The notes under the pieces are model-generated. The model did not search any database. It was not told the origin of the DNA and saw only the letters and a list, made by a program, of their open reading frames with translations. 64,000 nucleotides of DNA from Chlorops oryzae. Its lineage: Eukaryota; Arthropoda; Insecta; Diptera; Chloropidae. The stretch is taken from assembly GCA_020466095.1 (NCBI GenBank), contig CM035806.1, positions 31,523,571 through 31,587,570 on the forward strand. Reading direction: 5' to 3'. Positions within the stretch are counted from its first letter, which is position 1. The number at the start of each line of letters is the position of its first letter. A program made the position numbers and the translations under genes. Positions 45,245-58,100 of the stretch are shown piece by piece.

Positions 45245-45728
45245 TATACGCCATTCAAATCGAAGTTTTTCAAGATATTTTGATGAAATTTGATATTTGA
45301 ACATGTTTAAAGGCAAGTAATATGATTTTCAAAAATTGTAAAAGTGGGCGTGGCAGAAGGGAATTTTTCGAAATTTGTCTCCTACACCCGAAATTCAAAT
45401 GGAACTTGACCGAAATTTGGCACTCATGCTTCCTTTTTAGCCATAAACATCCTCCAAAAAAATTTCCTGTCACAAAAATCCCAAAACTGCCTTAAAGTCT
45501 GACTTTTTTGAAATATTTCAATGAGAATTTGAGAGTACCTATATTAAACCTCTGATTAGAATTTTAAAAAAATTGGAAAAGTGGGCGTGGCAAAGGGACG
45601 GTTTTTATAAAGAAATTTAACAAAAGTCGGTATATAGGGCCCCTTTTGGCCTTAAACACCTCTTGATATTAAAAATTATTTGAACACGTATGTCTGTGTC
45701 GGGTATTTTATTGTCAGGCTCGCCTGAT
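45245..45728 (-). repeat. GGGCGTGGC-family repeat, reverse copy inside the piggyBac-like element
   Basis: Runs from AAGTTTTTCAAGATATTTTG through two AAGTGGGCGTGGC units to AACACCCTTACTTGTTTTT, the reverse of the family's ACAAGTAAGGGTGTT start. It faces a forward copy directly to its right. Confidence 0.7.
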
Positions 45729-45734
45729 TATAAC

Positions 45735-46240
45735 ACCCTTACTTGTTTTTGAATTATAATTGGAGGCTTAAATATACGCTCAAATTCTAAGTTTCATTAA
45801 AATATTTCGAAATAGTCCGATTCTGGGACAGTTTTGGGATTTTTGTGTTAGACCCTAGTACTGGAGGTACCCTTAATAATGGACCGATTAAGCAAATTTT
45901 TGGGGAGGATATTTGTGGCTACAAAGAAGGCATAAGTGCTAACTTTCGTTCAAGTCCCATTTGAATTTCGGGCGAAGGAGACAATTTTCAAAAAACTCCC
46001 TTCTGCCACGCCCACTTTTCAAATTTTTTAAAATCATATTACTTGCCTTTATGCATGTTCAAATACCGAATTTCATCAAAATACCTTGAAAAACTTCGAT
46101 TTTAAAGCAGTTTTTGTGATTATCGTAACAGACCCTAGTACTGGAGGTACCCCTAAAAATGGTCCGATCGGGTCAATTCTCGAACTTGTTCTTACTCATG
46201 TCCCGGTGAGCTCGTATACCAAATTTTCTCAACCGATTTT
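45735..46240 (+). repeat. GGGCGTGGC-family repeat, forward copy inside the piggyBac-like element
   Basis: Contains the AGACCCTAGTACTGGAGGTA unit twice (about 45850 and 46131) and CCACGCCCACTTTTC, and stops at ATACCAAATTTTCTC, short of the GGACAGACGGAC part. With 45245-45728 it forms a near-palindrome. Confidence 0.7.
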
Positions 46241-46681
46241 GAAAGAAAATATTTATATTGAAAAATTTTTTTTTATGTCACTTTGCTCTATGTATTACAT
46301 TTTCACCGAAATATAATATGTTTGAAATGGCGTATAGAGCAAAGTGAATTTTTTTTAAAGCCATAAAATACCCTTTTATGCGTTACGTTAAGGATTCGAA
46401 AATATACTCTTCGAATAACTATTCTCGCACAAATTAATAGTGAAACACACAAAAAACCTTATCGTACAGTTTTTGAAAAAAATAGTTTCAAACTTCAACT
46501 TCGATTTACTCGAAATGTGTTTTTTGCACGTAGAGCACATGAATCCCCGGGCGACGAGTTGTCTGACAAATTTCTCATTTCCCACAATTTGCGAAGCTGC
46601 ATGAGTCCCACTAACATGTTTTTGATTTATAGAAATTTTGTATGTGGGGACAAATATGTCTCTAATGCGTTAAAGTGTTAA

Positions 46682-48290
46682 AAAAAAAACAAAAAAACAA
46701 AGATCTTAAGGACCTCATTGAAGGGAATTGACTTGGAGAATTAAATGGCATTTTTTATTGTTTTTAATGCAGCGCACGCAGGGGTGATTTTGGGAAGTCA
46801 AACTCCTTCCTAGGAATCACAAAGGAACACGAGAAAATAGTTTTGATATAAAATTCGATTATGCCCCTGCTGAAATAATGGCTTGCATCTGCACCTGATG
46901 AATAATACCCTTAATATTTTCAATATTTTACAGCACTTCCGGGATTTTATTTTTAAATTCAAACTCAAAAAGGATTAATTTTGAATTTCATTTAAGTGAA
47001 ACGCAAGTAAGGTAAAAAAAAAAATAAATAAAATAAAAAGAAAAAATTGCCTTCAGTCTACTTTAACCCTATGCAGCTGACGTCGACCCCGGAAAACTGA
47101 AAATTTTGCCTGCGGTTGTATAACCCGAAGTTACAATCTTTGCGTTCTCTTAATAAATCCCTCTAAATTCAAATTTTTCTCCTTTTTGGCCTTAAAACTA
47201 TTTACTCTTGCAAGTTATAGTGACAAGAACACGCCAGTCCGACATTTCAAGAGGAAAATCAGTTAAATGTTGAGATGTCTTTAAGTGCCCACGTCAGCTA
47301 TAATGTTAAAATGTTAGACCACGTCAGCTGTAGAGGGTTAAAGAATATTCGTGAAATATTGTGCGCCCTCCTTCTTAATCAAGTGCGGGGAATACACTCG
47401 TACAATATGAAAATAATTTACATGAAAAGCGTTTACCGGCAAGAATAAAAGGAATTTTCACCGGTAATAAATTCGATTCGTATCGAATGATAAGACACAT
47501 CTATAGACAAGTGGAAAGAGTAGAAATAATTTGCATTACGAGACATATTACGACACTCTAGAGTCTAGACCGATAAGTGAGCAAATCTATGTGAGTTCAT
47601 ACGTATAAGATGTAGCTATGGATGTATGTACATATGTAGGTTTTCTCATCGTGTACCTTTCGGTGGCAGAAAATTCGAAATTTGTTTATAAATAAAATTC
47701 GTTCTCTGTACCTATGCGGAGAGTGAGTATTTTGTTTCTTTTTTAATTTCGTTTTGTTATGTAAGGACGATTGTGTTTCGTCATAGTTGCAATGTCAAGA
47801 GCAAGCAATAAAGTTGATGGCTAGGCGACACAGGAGGCCGAGAGGCGAGACGACAGGAGATGGCCGATGAGAGAATTTTTCGCGCTGCAAATAATGTTCG
47901 TTTGGCATTTTGCTCGAGTCCATCAATTATTTATTAAAGTTCCGTTCGCGAGAATACTTTATAGTTATAGAAATTGTTCCAAATTAATCGTAGTTTACAT
48001 TTCGATTTACCAACCCTCAACCCGGCCCCGTGCCATCCCACGATTGCGGCGCGCGACAATTCGAAATTATTTGCTGCATGACCGCACTACAGTTAAGACA
48101 GTCTTTCGCAGAACGTCGCGCATCACGGTCGCTTGGATCATTGAGCGAAGTGGAAATAAGTCGTAAAGGAACACCCGGAGAATCGCGAGACGAGAAAATC
48201 GACACTTTTCATAAACAATTTTATTTTTTTTTTTTCATTTTACTTTTCGGTATTTTCTGCAAAAGGACAATGAAATAGAGCTGCAAGAAC

Positions 48291-48321
<31 letters not shown>

Positions 48322-48931
48322 AATAAAACAAGAAAAAAAAATTACCATTAAAGAGGAACCAATAAATGAATTATTAATACTGCCTCGGTAAAATTGTTCC
48401 GGGCGAAATTATTTGTTGTGGTATGCAATTTATATCTTACCATCAATCATAACAATAAATTGTATGTAAATACAAGACTACATAAATAATTATTTAATCG
48501 GCGCTGGACAATCAATATTTGATCAATTCTTCATGATGTTTTTATTTTTTATCAATATTTGTTTGAATGGAATTTCCTTTGTTTTTTTTTTTTTTTTAGA
48601 AAAAGCAGTACAATTTCCATAGCACGGAATTCTACAAATCAATCGAGGGATCATCGAGGGGTCATTAACTGTGTCAGTTTTAATATAAAATATTGTTAGC
48701 TTCAAATCTCCAAAAGTCGAAAGACTTCTTTGGAAATATTAGATTCGAATTATCGATATTTGATTGTGTTTAATCTTCAAACTATACGAGTACATACATG
48801 CATATACATATAATTTATTGATTCAATAGTGTATAATTTTCAGATGGAGGTTTTCCAATTTTGAGCCCATAATAAAATAAATACTCTCTGTACTAAACCT
48901 ACATATTTTGTAGGATTGTAGATTATCTCGA
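46682..48931. other. Intergenic, no gene seen
   Basis: Poly-A runs and a GC-richer segment at 47820-48190 with short open frames on both strands that show no recognisable family. Confidence 0.4.
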
Positions 48932-49956
48932 CACACAGAGAAAACGATACCACATAAAATGGAAGAAAAACAATAAGATTACTCTATGGTTTTTATCCAA
49001 GAAGATTGTCTTATTGAAACCATAGAGAAAAACTTATCGTTTATTTTAACGAAAAATTGAACGAAAAGTTAAGAAGATAACTTCTTAATTTTTGATATGA
49101 ATTCTTGTAAAATAACCAGGTCGGCGTGTTCGAACCCTGCTCCAGCGAGCGTCGTTTTTTTTTTTTTTTTTTTTGGGAAAAGTAGATAATTTACATTATT
49201 TAAAAAACTGAGAAATAAAAGATTTTTATAATCTTTTTATGCTTAAAAAATTAAAAAAAAAGATTCTATAGGAATTTCTTGAAAGAGCTTGGGTGCGTGA
49301 CGTTTTGGAAGGCCCGACGAAAGCAACTTGTTTTTATTGGTTCGTGTCCAACTTACCTTTTACCGCCCGCATTTTTTCCTTGAAATTACTTGCCTCCTCA
49401 CCATTTTTCCACAAATTCGTTGGCCTGCGGCAGGGTTCGAACTTGGACCTTCCAGATTACAAATCTAGCACACTTCAACTACACCATCGCGACATATGAA
49501 TTTCAGCTTGCTAGATTGATTTTATCAATGTAAGGGCAAAAAAACTGGTTTGTCTTTTTAAACTATGGAATGAATACGGAATTCATATACTTTTTTAAAT
49601 CAATAAGTCTTGCTTTTAATATTAAAAAGGCTTCTTCTTAAAACGATTTTCTTCCAATAAGGAATCTTATCAAAACGTCATTTTTATAAGAATGTCGCAT
49701 AGTTTGATTGATATGGTCACCTTATTATTTTACTATATCAAGCAGTTTTCGCTATCCTCCAACATAAATAATAAGATATTCACATTAAATATATGAGGAT
49801 ATCTATTAAAATGTTTCAATAAGATTTTCTCTATGCATTCAAAGAGTTTTCTCTATGGAAAAAGCACATCGTTCATATAGTTTAAGAAGATTTCTCTATA
49901 AAAATCGCTCAATAAGGGCATCTTATCGATTTTATGGGGTCATATTTTTCTGTGTG
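48932..49956. mobile_element. Inverted-repeat element, about 1.03 kb, carrying two tRNA-like segments
   Basis: Ends CACACAGAGAAAACGATACC and (reverse complement) CACACAGAAAAATATGACCC, both followed by a CATAAAAT block. The interior has repeated ATAAGAT/TCTATGG inverted motifs. Two B-box-like segments lie inside (49124-49134 plus strand; 49430-49440 minus strand). No target duplication was resolved and there is no protein. Confidence 0.6.
49421..49493 (-). pseudogene. tRNA-Thr-like sequence, degenerate
   Basis: The minus strand reads GATGGTGTAGTTGAAGTGTG (D-arm/A-box like), then AGATTTGTAATCT (anticodon-like stem with TGT), then AAGTTCGAACCCTGCC (T-arm/B-box like), 73 nt in all. The acceptor ends (GTCGCGA against CAGGCC) do not pair, so it is a relic or SINE head, not a working tRNA. 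Confidence 0.4.
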
Positions 49957-51655
49957 CAGAGATATTTTTCAAAGCAGGTAGGGGATTTTGCCCCCGTGAC
50001 CTTCTCGTAGAGGGCTTACTACTGTTTCCAGTCACCCCTTAATTAAAAAGACATTTATGATCTTTAGTGGAGTCTAAGTGCAGAAAAATGGTCAGGGAAA
50101 AATTTATGGGCCTTATGTTTTTTGAAGATATCAAAATAAAAATTTAGGGAATTTTGGCCTTTTTTGAGGCATTCAGGGGAATATTCCCCCAAAAAAAGTG
50201 GCAACAGTGGGGCTTACGATCATCTTTTGGTTTTTTTTTTTCTATAATACTCAAAGAAAGAGATTTCCTGGGCCCCAAAGTTCCTCTCTACGGACCAATA
50301 TAATAATATTTAATCAAAATTTTACTGGGTTTCGCTACTAGTTATGGTAGTGCCTTCTTCTTTTTTCCGCTGTGGGAGTTGTGTCACTCTTACGGTCTTA
50401 AACCGCTAATCAGCGAGCAGAGATTCTTCTCAAATTCGGAATTGAATAAGCATTTGCTTTTCTGAACAGGCGAATGCGAATCGCATATCCTGTCTGGGCG
50501 TACCGGATTTTAGTTCACGATTTCCAACATGTATGCTGCTTGTGGCCGGAATAGGAAATTTTCCGTTTACTATGACAATGATTCCTGGGTATTTTTTTCG
50601 CTTCGAAGTTGTTAAAGTTCCATGCTAAGTAATTGACCGCAATTAGTTATTAAAGCACCACAGCAATCTTGTGCCCTTGATTGTTCATGTCGTGTGATTA
50701 ATGCCAAACCAATTCATTCAATTGTAAGAGCACGTTCTACTGTAAATTTGTAAAATGATTGATTCCAATTTTGAGCGACGTTTTTTTCTTTTTTATTCTC
50801 CCCAGCATTTTTTACTAGCCGCAAGTAATTTTAGAGTTTATACTTTTATTTTTATTTTAGTTTAATTATTTTTTATTAATTTATTTTAATTTTCTTTGTA
50901 AAAAATTGCACCTTGTCATCAGTTTTTGTCATGAAATTAATTATATAAATATTTATACCCTAGTAGTTTGCTGGACAACTGAATTGAAAGTTTCTAATAG
51001 AGATAATGTATTAGAAACATAGGCTATTCGTGCATATTTTCAGTTTGATAGCACCATCAAAGTAAATTGAAGCACCTTTGTATGAAAAAGTTCTATTAGC
51101 ACTATTTTCTATTTTTTTTCCCAGTTACGACCTGCGTAGAATTAATAACTCGTATTTTTGAGTTATTAACTAATTTAAGTTTGTGAAAGTATGTAAAAAT
51201 ATTGCATTGCATCAGCTTTCGCATACAATTCAATCATTGAATATTTGAATATAATTCTTGACCAAATGAATAATTAAAGCTTTTAGCCACGATATACCTA
51301 CGAAGATCCGTGAATAGGCCTAATATTTTATATTTCGTGCATATTTTCAGTTTGATAGCATTTTTTGCCATCAAAGTGAATATTTTGAAATTTGTTTTAT
51401 ATTTTTTGACTTTTGGAGCCATTTTGGTATGAAAAAGTTCTTATTAGCACATAATTTTCTAATTTTTTTTCCCAGTTCTACGATACATTTCATTTAAGAC
51501 CCCGTGAAAATAAAGAATTTAATTAAGCTCAGCAAGACAAAAACCTATTTTTGTAATTATATATTTGAACTCAAATTTAGAAGGACAATTCCATGGTGAG
51601 GTTCATACCCATCAAACATATATTTTTGATTTTATTTCATAAAATATGAACATTG
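49957..51655. other. Intergenic, no gene seen
   Basis: 50268-50295 resembles the right end of the hAT MITE at 24886-25066. 51040-51120 and 51345-51470 share a near-duplicate block (GCATATTTTCAGTTTGATAGCA... AAAAAGTTC.TATTAGCAC). Confidence 0.4.
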
Positions 51656-52205
51656 TAAATAAAAACAAGTAAGAAAGCTAAAGTCGGTCAAGCCCGCATT
51701 GAAATACCCAGCGTCCCGACATTATTGGCGCACTATGTTTTGCCTCTCTATTTGTGGGCGTGGCAGTGGGTGGGCCACATTAATTTTTTCCTACACCTTT
51801 CGTTCGCCTTGTTCAACCTATGTTGTGAATTTAAAGCTTCTACGACTTTTACTTCACAAGTTACGATAAACCCTTGTTTGTGGGCGTGGCTCGAATGAGG
51901 AGGTCCTTATTGAATTACCATATACAAATTCATTTGTGGGCCTGGCAGTGGGCGAATGTCTCCCATTTTAATTAGGATCATACTCGGATATTTGGGCTAT
52001 GTGTGCCGATTTCCGACTTCATTGGTTCAACCGTTTCGGAGGAGATCCGACCACGGACGGAGACAGACGGACATGTCTAAATCGATTTAGATTTTTGATC
52101 CGGAGATGATTCAAATATCAATATTTGTCTATATCTTCCGGAGCTTAGTTCTGGCTGTTACAAGATTTGACAATCTAATATACCCTGCTTAGCTGGGTAG
52201 TTAAA
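51656..52205 (+). repeat. GGGCGTGGC-related dispersed repeat, divergent subfamily
   Basis: Starts AAAAACAAGTAAGAAAGCTA, contains TTGTGGGCGTGGC and TTTGTGGGCCTGGCAGTGGG, then GGAGACAGACGGACATGTCT, and ends GGCTGTTACAAG...AATATACCCTGC. It has the same layout as the 21578-22370 copy but a different body sequence. Confidence 0.65.
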
Positions 52206-52840
52206 TGATGACATTCAAGATTAATTTGAAAACATAAGGCTGAGAACACACGAGGATCATCTCGCTCTCATAAGGCACAATGGACTGTTGTTTTTGAAAA
52301 CGTTTTGTTCGGTTTCGTTTCGTTTGATCTGGTGTGTTCTCAGGCTAATACAACAGCTGGGCACTGAAATAACACATATTTCTGCTCAGAATGTCAATAA
52401 AAATTACTTCGATGCATGTGACCTTTAGGGCCATCTTACGTCAAATTTTGTGCTTTTCAATAATATACAGCACAATATGGGAAATTAGTGCGCTCGCTTC
52501 GTTGTTATCGATGGTGCATTGCTAGGTACGTATGTTTAATGCGTTATTTTGAGCATTGATATTGTAGATTCCATTTTAAAATATAATTTTATTTTAAAGG
52601 TATTTCTTCGAAGTTTAACAAAAAAAATAGGTCCTCTTATAGAAAATCGAGAAATAAATTTAAAATATGCAATTTTCCTCATTAACCACTGTCAACAAAT
52701 TTTAATAAGTATTTTTTTTTTTCAAAAAGTTCACAAAATTTTCTTTGGGAAGCATTCAAAACATCTTTCAACTGAAGTCATTTCACCCTTGTTATAATGT
52801 AACAAAACAATCTTTGAAACGGCAATCTCAGCAATCTGTG

Positions 52841-53563
52841 AGGGATAGAGAGGGATAGAGAGGGTTACAGAGGGGGAAAAGAGAAGAGAGGAGAGGAGAG
52901 AGAGAGGGAGAGAGAGGGAGAGAGAGGGGAGAGAGGGAGAGAGGGAGAGAGAGGGAGAGAGAGGGAGAGAGAGGGAGAGAGAGGGAGAGGGGAGAGAGAG
53001 GGAGAGAGAGGGAGAGAGAGGAGAGAGAGGGAGAGGAGGGAGAGAGAGGAGAGAGAGGGAGAGAGAGGGAGAGAGAGGGAGAGAGAGGGAGAGAGAGGGA
53101 GAGAGAGGGAGAGAGAGGGAGAGAGGGAGAGAGAGGGAGAGAGAGGGAGAGAGAGGGAGAGAGAGGGAGAGAGAGGGAGAGAGAGGGAGAGAGAGGGAGA
53201 GAGAGGAGAGAGAGGGAGAGAGAGGGAGAGAGAGGGAGAGAGAGGGAGAGATGAGGGAGAGAGAGGGAGAGAAGGGAGAGAGAGGGGAGGAGGAGAGAGA
53301 GAGGGAGAGAGGGAGAGGAGGAGAGAGAGGGAGAGAGAGGGAGAGAGAGGGAGAGAGAGGGAGAGAGAGGAGGGAGAGAGGGAAGAGGAGAAGAGGGAGA
53401 AAGAGGGAGAAGAAGGGAGAGAGAGGAGAGAAGAGGGAGAAGAGGGAGAAAGAGGGAGAAAGAGGGAGAAAGAGGGAGAAGAGGGAGAGAGAGAGAGAAA
53501 GAGGGACAGAGAGGGACAGAGAGGGACAGAGAGGGACAGAGAGGGACAGAGAGGGAGAGAGAG
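52841..53563. repeat. Large GA purine array 4, about 0.72 kb
   Basis: Same 10-bp GGGAGAGAGA unit and orientation as array 1, with GGGACAGAGA units at its right end. Open frames on both strands are artefacts. Confidence 0.95.
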
Positions 53564-54992
53564 TATCCAATAAATACAGGATAGATGGGATCCTTCGATT
53601 TTCTCCATATAGTATGTACTTTTTTATTAAAGCAAACAAACAACTATTTTTTTGGATATAATAAAACGGATCTAATTTTCATGATTAGCGTGCCCGAATA
53701 AGTTTTATAATCACCCTTTTTTTGAAACTCTGTTTTTGCAAAAAAAAAAAAATCGTTAATTTTGTAAACTAGTGCTATGGACAGCCATATGTAATAATAA
53801 AAATAGCAGTTTAAATGAAACGAAATTAAAATGATTTCAATATTTCATAACTGTTTTAAAGCGTTCTGGTTTCACTTCGCACAGCTGTACGTGTTTTTCT
53901 ATAAATTGCTTTTTTTTTATCGTAAAACAAACGGCTTAACGAGCAAATGCTACGAACATTTTTTTGTTGTTGTACATTTGAACCATCCAAGCAGTACGAA
54001 ATTTAAATTAGTATGAGCACACAATACCGCCACCATAAAAATCGCCAAAAAAAAAAAAAAACTCTGAAATAATTTCAGTAAGGTTAGAATTCATAATTGC
54101 ATAATCGTCGATGAGATGCTCCTATACTTTTGTCCAGGCAACACTGTACTCGGATATAAGCGGAAAAAGTGCTCTTAAGTGCTCGAAACGCTCTAAGCGA
54201 AATAATCAAATTTCATGGAAGAATCACAATTGTATAGAATTTTTCTTTATTTTGTACAGAGATGCTTTTATCCGGGAAGCTCTATTGGAATGCTAAGTAG
54301 CAACGCGAGAGAGTGCATATGTATGTATTCTTTTTATGGTGACACATATGTTTGTATGCATATGTATATGCATGCCGATATGTATATTTGCCTGCATGGA
54401 TCCACCTATGTCTATGTGTTTGTGTGAATGTTTTGATTGAAGGGCTGTTTGTTTAGAAAATGTCAAAACATTTGGTAGCAAGCGATAAAGCAAAAAAGAG
54501 AAATAAAATCTACAAATCAATTAAATAAATACGTAGGGATACATGTGTTTAGTATAGAAATTACAATAATCTCGCAGTGCTCGAAAAATAAATGGAGTGT
54601 TTTTCCAACAGCTGCCAATCAATTGTGAAGCACGTTTGAATCCCGTAAGCCCCCAAAACCACTCGGGCTCGTGGCAACCACAGCAATTTATTTTTCAAGT
54701 TACTAGGGTAACGGCGATGGTAATTTGAGGCCGTTTTCACGACTCCCTTCCTCTTCTTCCTGGTAATGAAAGCAGAAGTCTCCAGTTTGCTTTTTGCATT
54801 TTGGCTTACACGGGACAATTGATACAGTATAAACATTAAAAAAAAAAAAAAAAAAAAAAAAACAACAAGAGCAAAAAAAAACTTACATAAGCTCTCAGAC
54901 TCAGAGTCACTCGCTGTCTCGGTCTCGGTTAGTCGTCAGCAGACTACGGAGCGACTTGGTCAAACGGCAATCGGCAATCGGGAACGCCTACG
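53564..54992. other. Upstream region of the sugar-transporter gene
   Basis: AT-rich up to a run of about 24 A at 54839-54862. 54890-54992 is less AT-rich (CTCTCAGACTCAGAGTCACT...) and is probably 5'UTR leading to the start at 54993. No TATA box could be assigned with confidence. Confidence 0.4.
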
Positions 54993-55130
54993 ATGGAAAA
55001 CACCGACTCAGAATTCGCGAAGCTACAGAACAATGCGAATACGAATGTACAAATCTGTAATGGCCTTGACAAAAAATCGGGCATCAAAACGAAGCCGCTG
55101 GGAGAACGCCGCAAAGCGGTTTTACGCCAG
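54993..55130 (+). CDS. Tret1-like exon 1
   Basis: ATG in context ctacgATGG; 46 codons encoding the hydrophilic N-terminus (MENTDSEFAKLQNN...) up to ERRKAVLRQ; donor CAG|GTTTGT, phase 0. It joins to QLMVLLGNTGTLGAG. Confidence 0.85.
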
Positions 55131-58100
55131 GTTTGTTTATTTATTTTGACTTAGTTTCGATTCTTTATTTATTCAACTTTATTTCGGAACTTAAAAAGAA
55201 ATAGAACTTAATTGTCTTTGAAGAAATTCAATGCGATACGCTTTAACCCTTGAACGTACATATCTTCCCAGCGAACATATTTGAGATGTGCATAGAAATC
55301 TGGCTGATTGTCTGGAAAAAAACTCCGAGTCCGATGTCGAATTCGGTCAGAGAACGTACCGAAAGTTTTATGGGAAGTGGACAAGTGGCAATCGGCACGT
55401 TTTGTCCTATAAATTTCAAATATTTCGGACAGACTTCGGGCAAAAGTCGAATGGAAATACTTCGGGAATTCAGACAATGCGCCGAAATGTCGCTTGTTTG
55501 TCTAAAAAAAAAAAGTATCCGAATTTGCTTAGAAAGTGAGGATAAAAAGCGAAAAAGAGCTTCAGACTTTTTCAAGACATTGCTTTTAAATAAGTATCAA
55601 CGTAAAAATTTAAAAAAAAATTAAGACCATTCGGAAAATATTGTGAAAGAAATATTAGATTTAAGCTGGGATCCCACTATCTGCGCAAATATCACAATCT
55701 GCGTCGACTTTTATCGGGCCAGATCGGCACAAATTTCTATAATTTCCGCAATCTATGTTGAGGCTCACATTATCGTCGGATATTGTCAAAAAGATATCGG
55801 AGAACAATAAAATTGGGACCAATTCTTTCAAGACAATCACACTTTTCGGCGCTTTGATTACGGCAAATATCGGCGCATTACTCAGATAGTGGGATCCGGG
55901 CTTTTGCCTGATATCAGACATGTCTGGTATAAATGTTCGCTGGGTTGTATCAAAAAGCAAAGCAAAGGAATTTTTCCAATAATCCAATAATATATCCAAT
56001 AATTTCCAATCGGTTTTCTTTTTTTCAATTAAAATTCTTTATTCAATTTTCGAAGAGCTCTAGCAATGTCTTCTCGATTAGTCCTCCTTGTTTAGTGCTT
56101 CATATTACGGGTAATCGTTTAACCCCTTAACATATGAGGGGGGGGAAAATATGGCAATGTTGTAAATAATTCGGCAGTTCACAAGGTATTCTAAAATCCC
56201 TTTTTTTTTAAATCCTACTAAAATGAGTGTTTTTATCCCTAAATGGTTAAGGGTGTTCAGGAATATTTATTGGATAGCGATGATAAATAAACGAAAATTG
56301 ATCCATACTTATTTCTTCAACTTCTGCAGCAATTGATGGTCCTGCTCGGCAATACTGGAACACTGGGCGCAGGAATGTCAGTGGCGCTGCCTTCTGCAAC
56401 GCTCACACAGCTGACAGATGTCAATGAGGCTTTTCATCTGAGCACCGAAGAGAGCAGTTGGTTTTGTAAGTGGATAGAAGAATTCGAAATTTCTGGAAAA
56501 ACGATACAGTGTACTCTCTCCTTGCGGACACTCCGCTTAGGCGGACAATTTTTGGGAATGCTCTAGGGTTCCTGCTTCCCAAATAGTTTCCTCTTAAGCG
56601 GCCACCTTGTACACTGAACTTATTAATATCAAGGACAAGAAAGGACCTTTCACTGTACCCAATTTTTGTCCAATTTTTTTCTTTCTTCCGACATTCAACA
56701 TCCACATGCATATCCATGAGCATTTTCGAATGCCGAAGACGAAGAAGACGAAGAAATGGGGAAAATAACGAAATTAAATGAAAATTCCTTCTTAATATTG
56801 TATAATTTAGAACGAATTAACAATAATTACTTTGAGTGACTCATAATGTTTTATTAATTTTTTATTTATTTATTAATTTTTTTGTTTTGTTCCCTTTCCT
56901 CTTGCAGCTTCAATTAACACAATGGCGTGCCCCATTGGGGGTCTAATTGTTGGGTACTTAATGGACAAACTTGGCCGCAAGCGAACAATGCTACTAACGA
57001 ACATAACTGGGATAATTGGCTGGGGCTTACTTTGTACAGCTTCTTTCCATAAAACTAGAGAAGGAATCCTTGCTCAAATGCTCGTGGCTCGATTTGTTGC
57101 AGGTGGGTAAATTTGTGCGTGTGTGCGCACGCGCACGGATGCTGCCACCCGGACAAACGAACGATGGATTATAAATATTTTGAATATTTTCAGGCATTAT
57201 GATCGGACTTTGCATATCGCCCGTCGGAGTCTACTCTGCGGAAATAAGTCTGCCGAAAATACGTGGCCGTTTAATCCTATGCACCTCGATTGGAATAGCC
57301 GCTGGAATATTATTGATGTACATTCTGGGATACTTTATAAGGGTATGTAGGTGGATAGTGGATAGCGATTCATTGATGATTGAATTTTTAGATAATTTTT
57401 TTTTGGAAAATACTTATTTTAATTTTGTTTCATTTTTTTTCTTCTTTGCTTAGAGGGACTGGCAGTTGATATCTACGATATCGTGCGCTTACCAAATAAT
57501 TTCCACATTATGTGTACTACCCTTGCCGGAGTCACCAAGTTGGTTAATGCAGCGTGGAAACCAGGAAAAGGCGAGGAAGTCCCTGAAGTATTTTCGAGGA
57601 CTAAAGAAGAAAGGTGAATAATTTTTTTGGATTTTATGTTTTTAACTCGACTGTACGTATCTGGATTCTATTTCATATGTTACTTGCCACCGCCACCGCC
57701 ATCGCCATCGCTATCGCCATTGGTCATCCCAGACACAGAATGCGAATGCGAGGAGTTTGAAGTCGAATTATCGCAAATACGAAAGAACACGGAGATAAGT
57801 CGGAATACGGCAGCAAGTGAGAGTTCGTTCTTCGTGACCCTCCAGGCGCCGGAAGTGTATAAGCCGTTGATATTAATGATTGCGTTCTTCGCGTTCCAGC
57901 AAGTCTCCGGTGTCGTCGTTGTTATTGTCTTTGCGGTGCAAATTGCTAAACGTGCCGGCGTCAAATCGGACCCCTTTCTCGTTGCTGTTCTCGTGGGTGT
58001 GGCACGAATTGTTTCGACATTTTTCATGAGCAGTGTCTTCGAGCGTTGGGGTCGCAAGCCAGCCGGGATGGTTTCCGCAGCAGGCATGGCAGCATGTATG

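Larger units (their letters stand above)
44868..46677. mobile_element. piggyBac-like element, 1810 bp, with TTAA ends
   Basis: TTAA at 44864-44867 and 46678-46681 brackets ends CCCTTTAACGCATCA and (reverse complement) CACTTTAACGCATTA. Subterminal blocks repeat inverted (CATGCAGCCTCGCAAA; CGTCGCCCGGRGATTCATGTGCTCTA), giving roughly 250-300-bp arms. TTAA duplication plus CCC/CAC-type ends is the piggyBac hallmark. No transposase; the centre is occupied by two opposed GGGCGTGGC repeats. Confidence 0.75.

Noticed and set aside
49421..49493. Functional tRNA-Thr gene
   Set aside because: Anticodon and T arms are recognisable but the acceptor ends do not pair; kept only as a relic.
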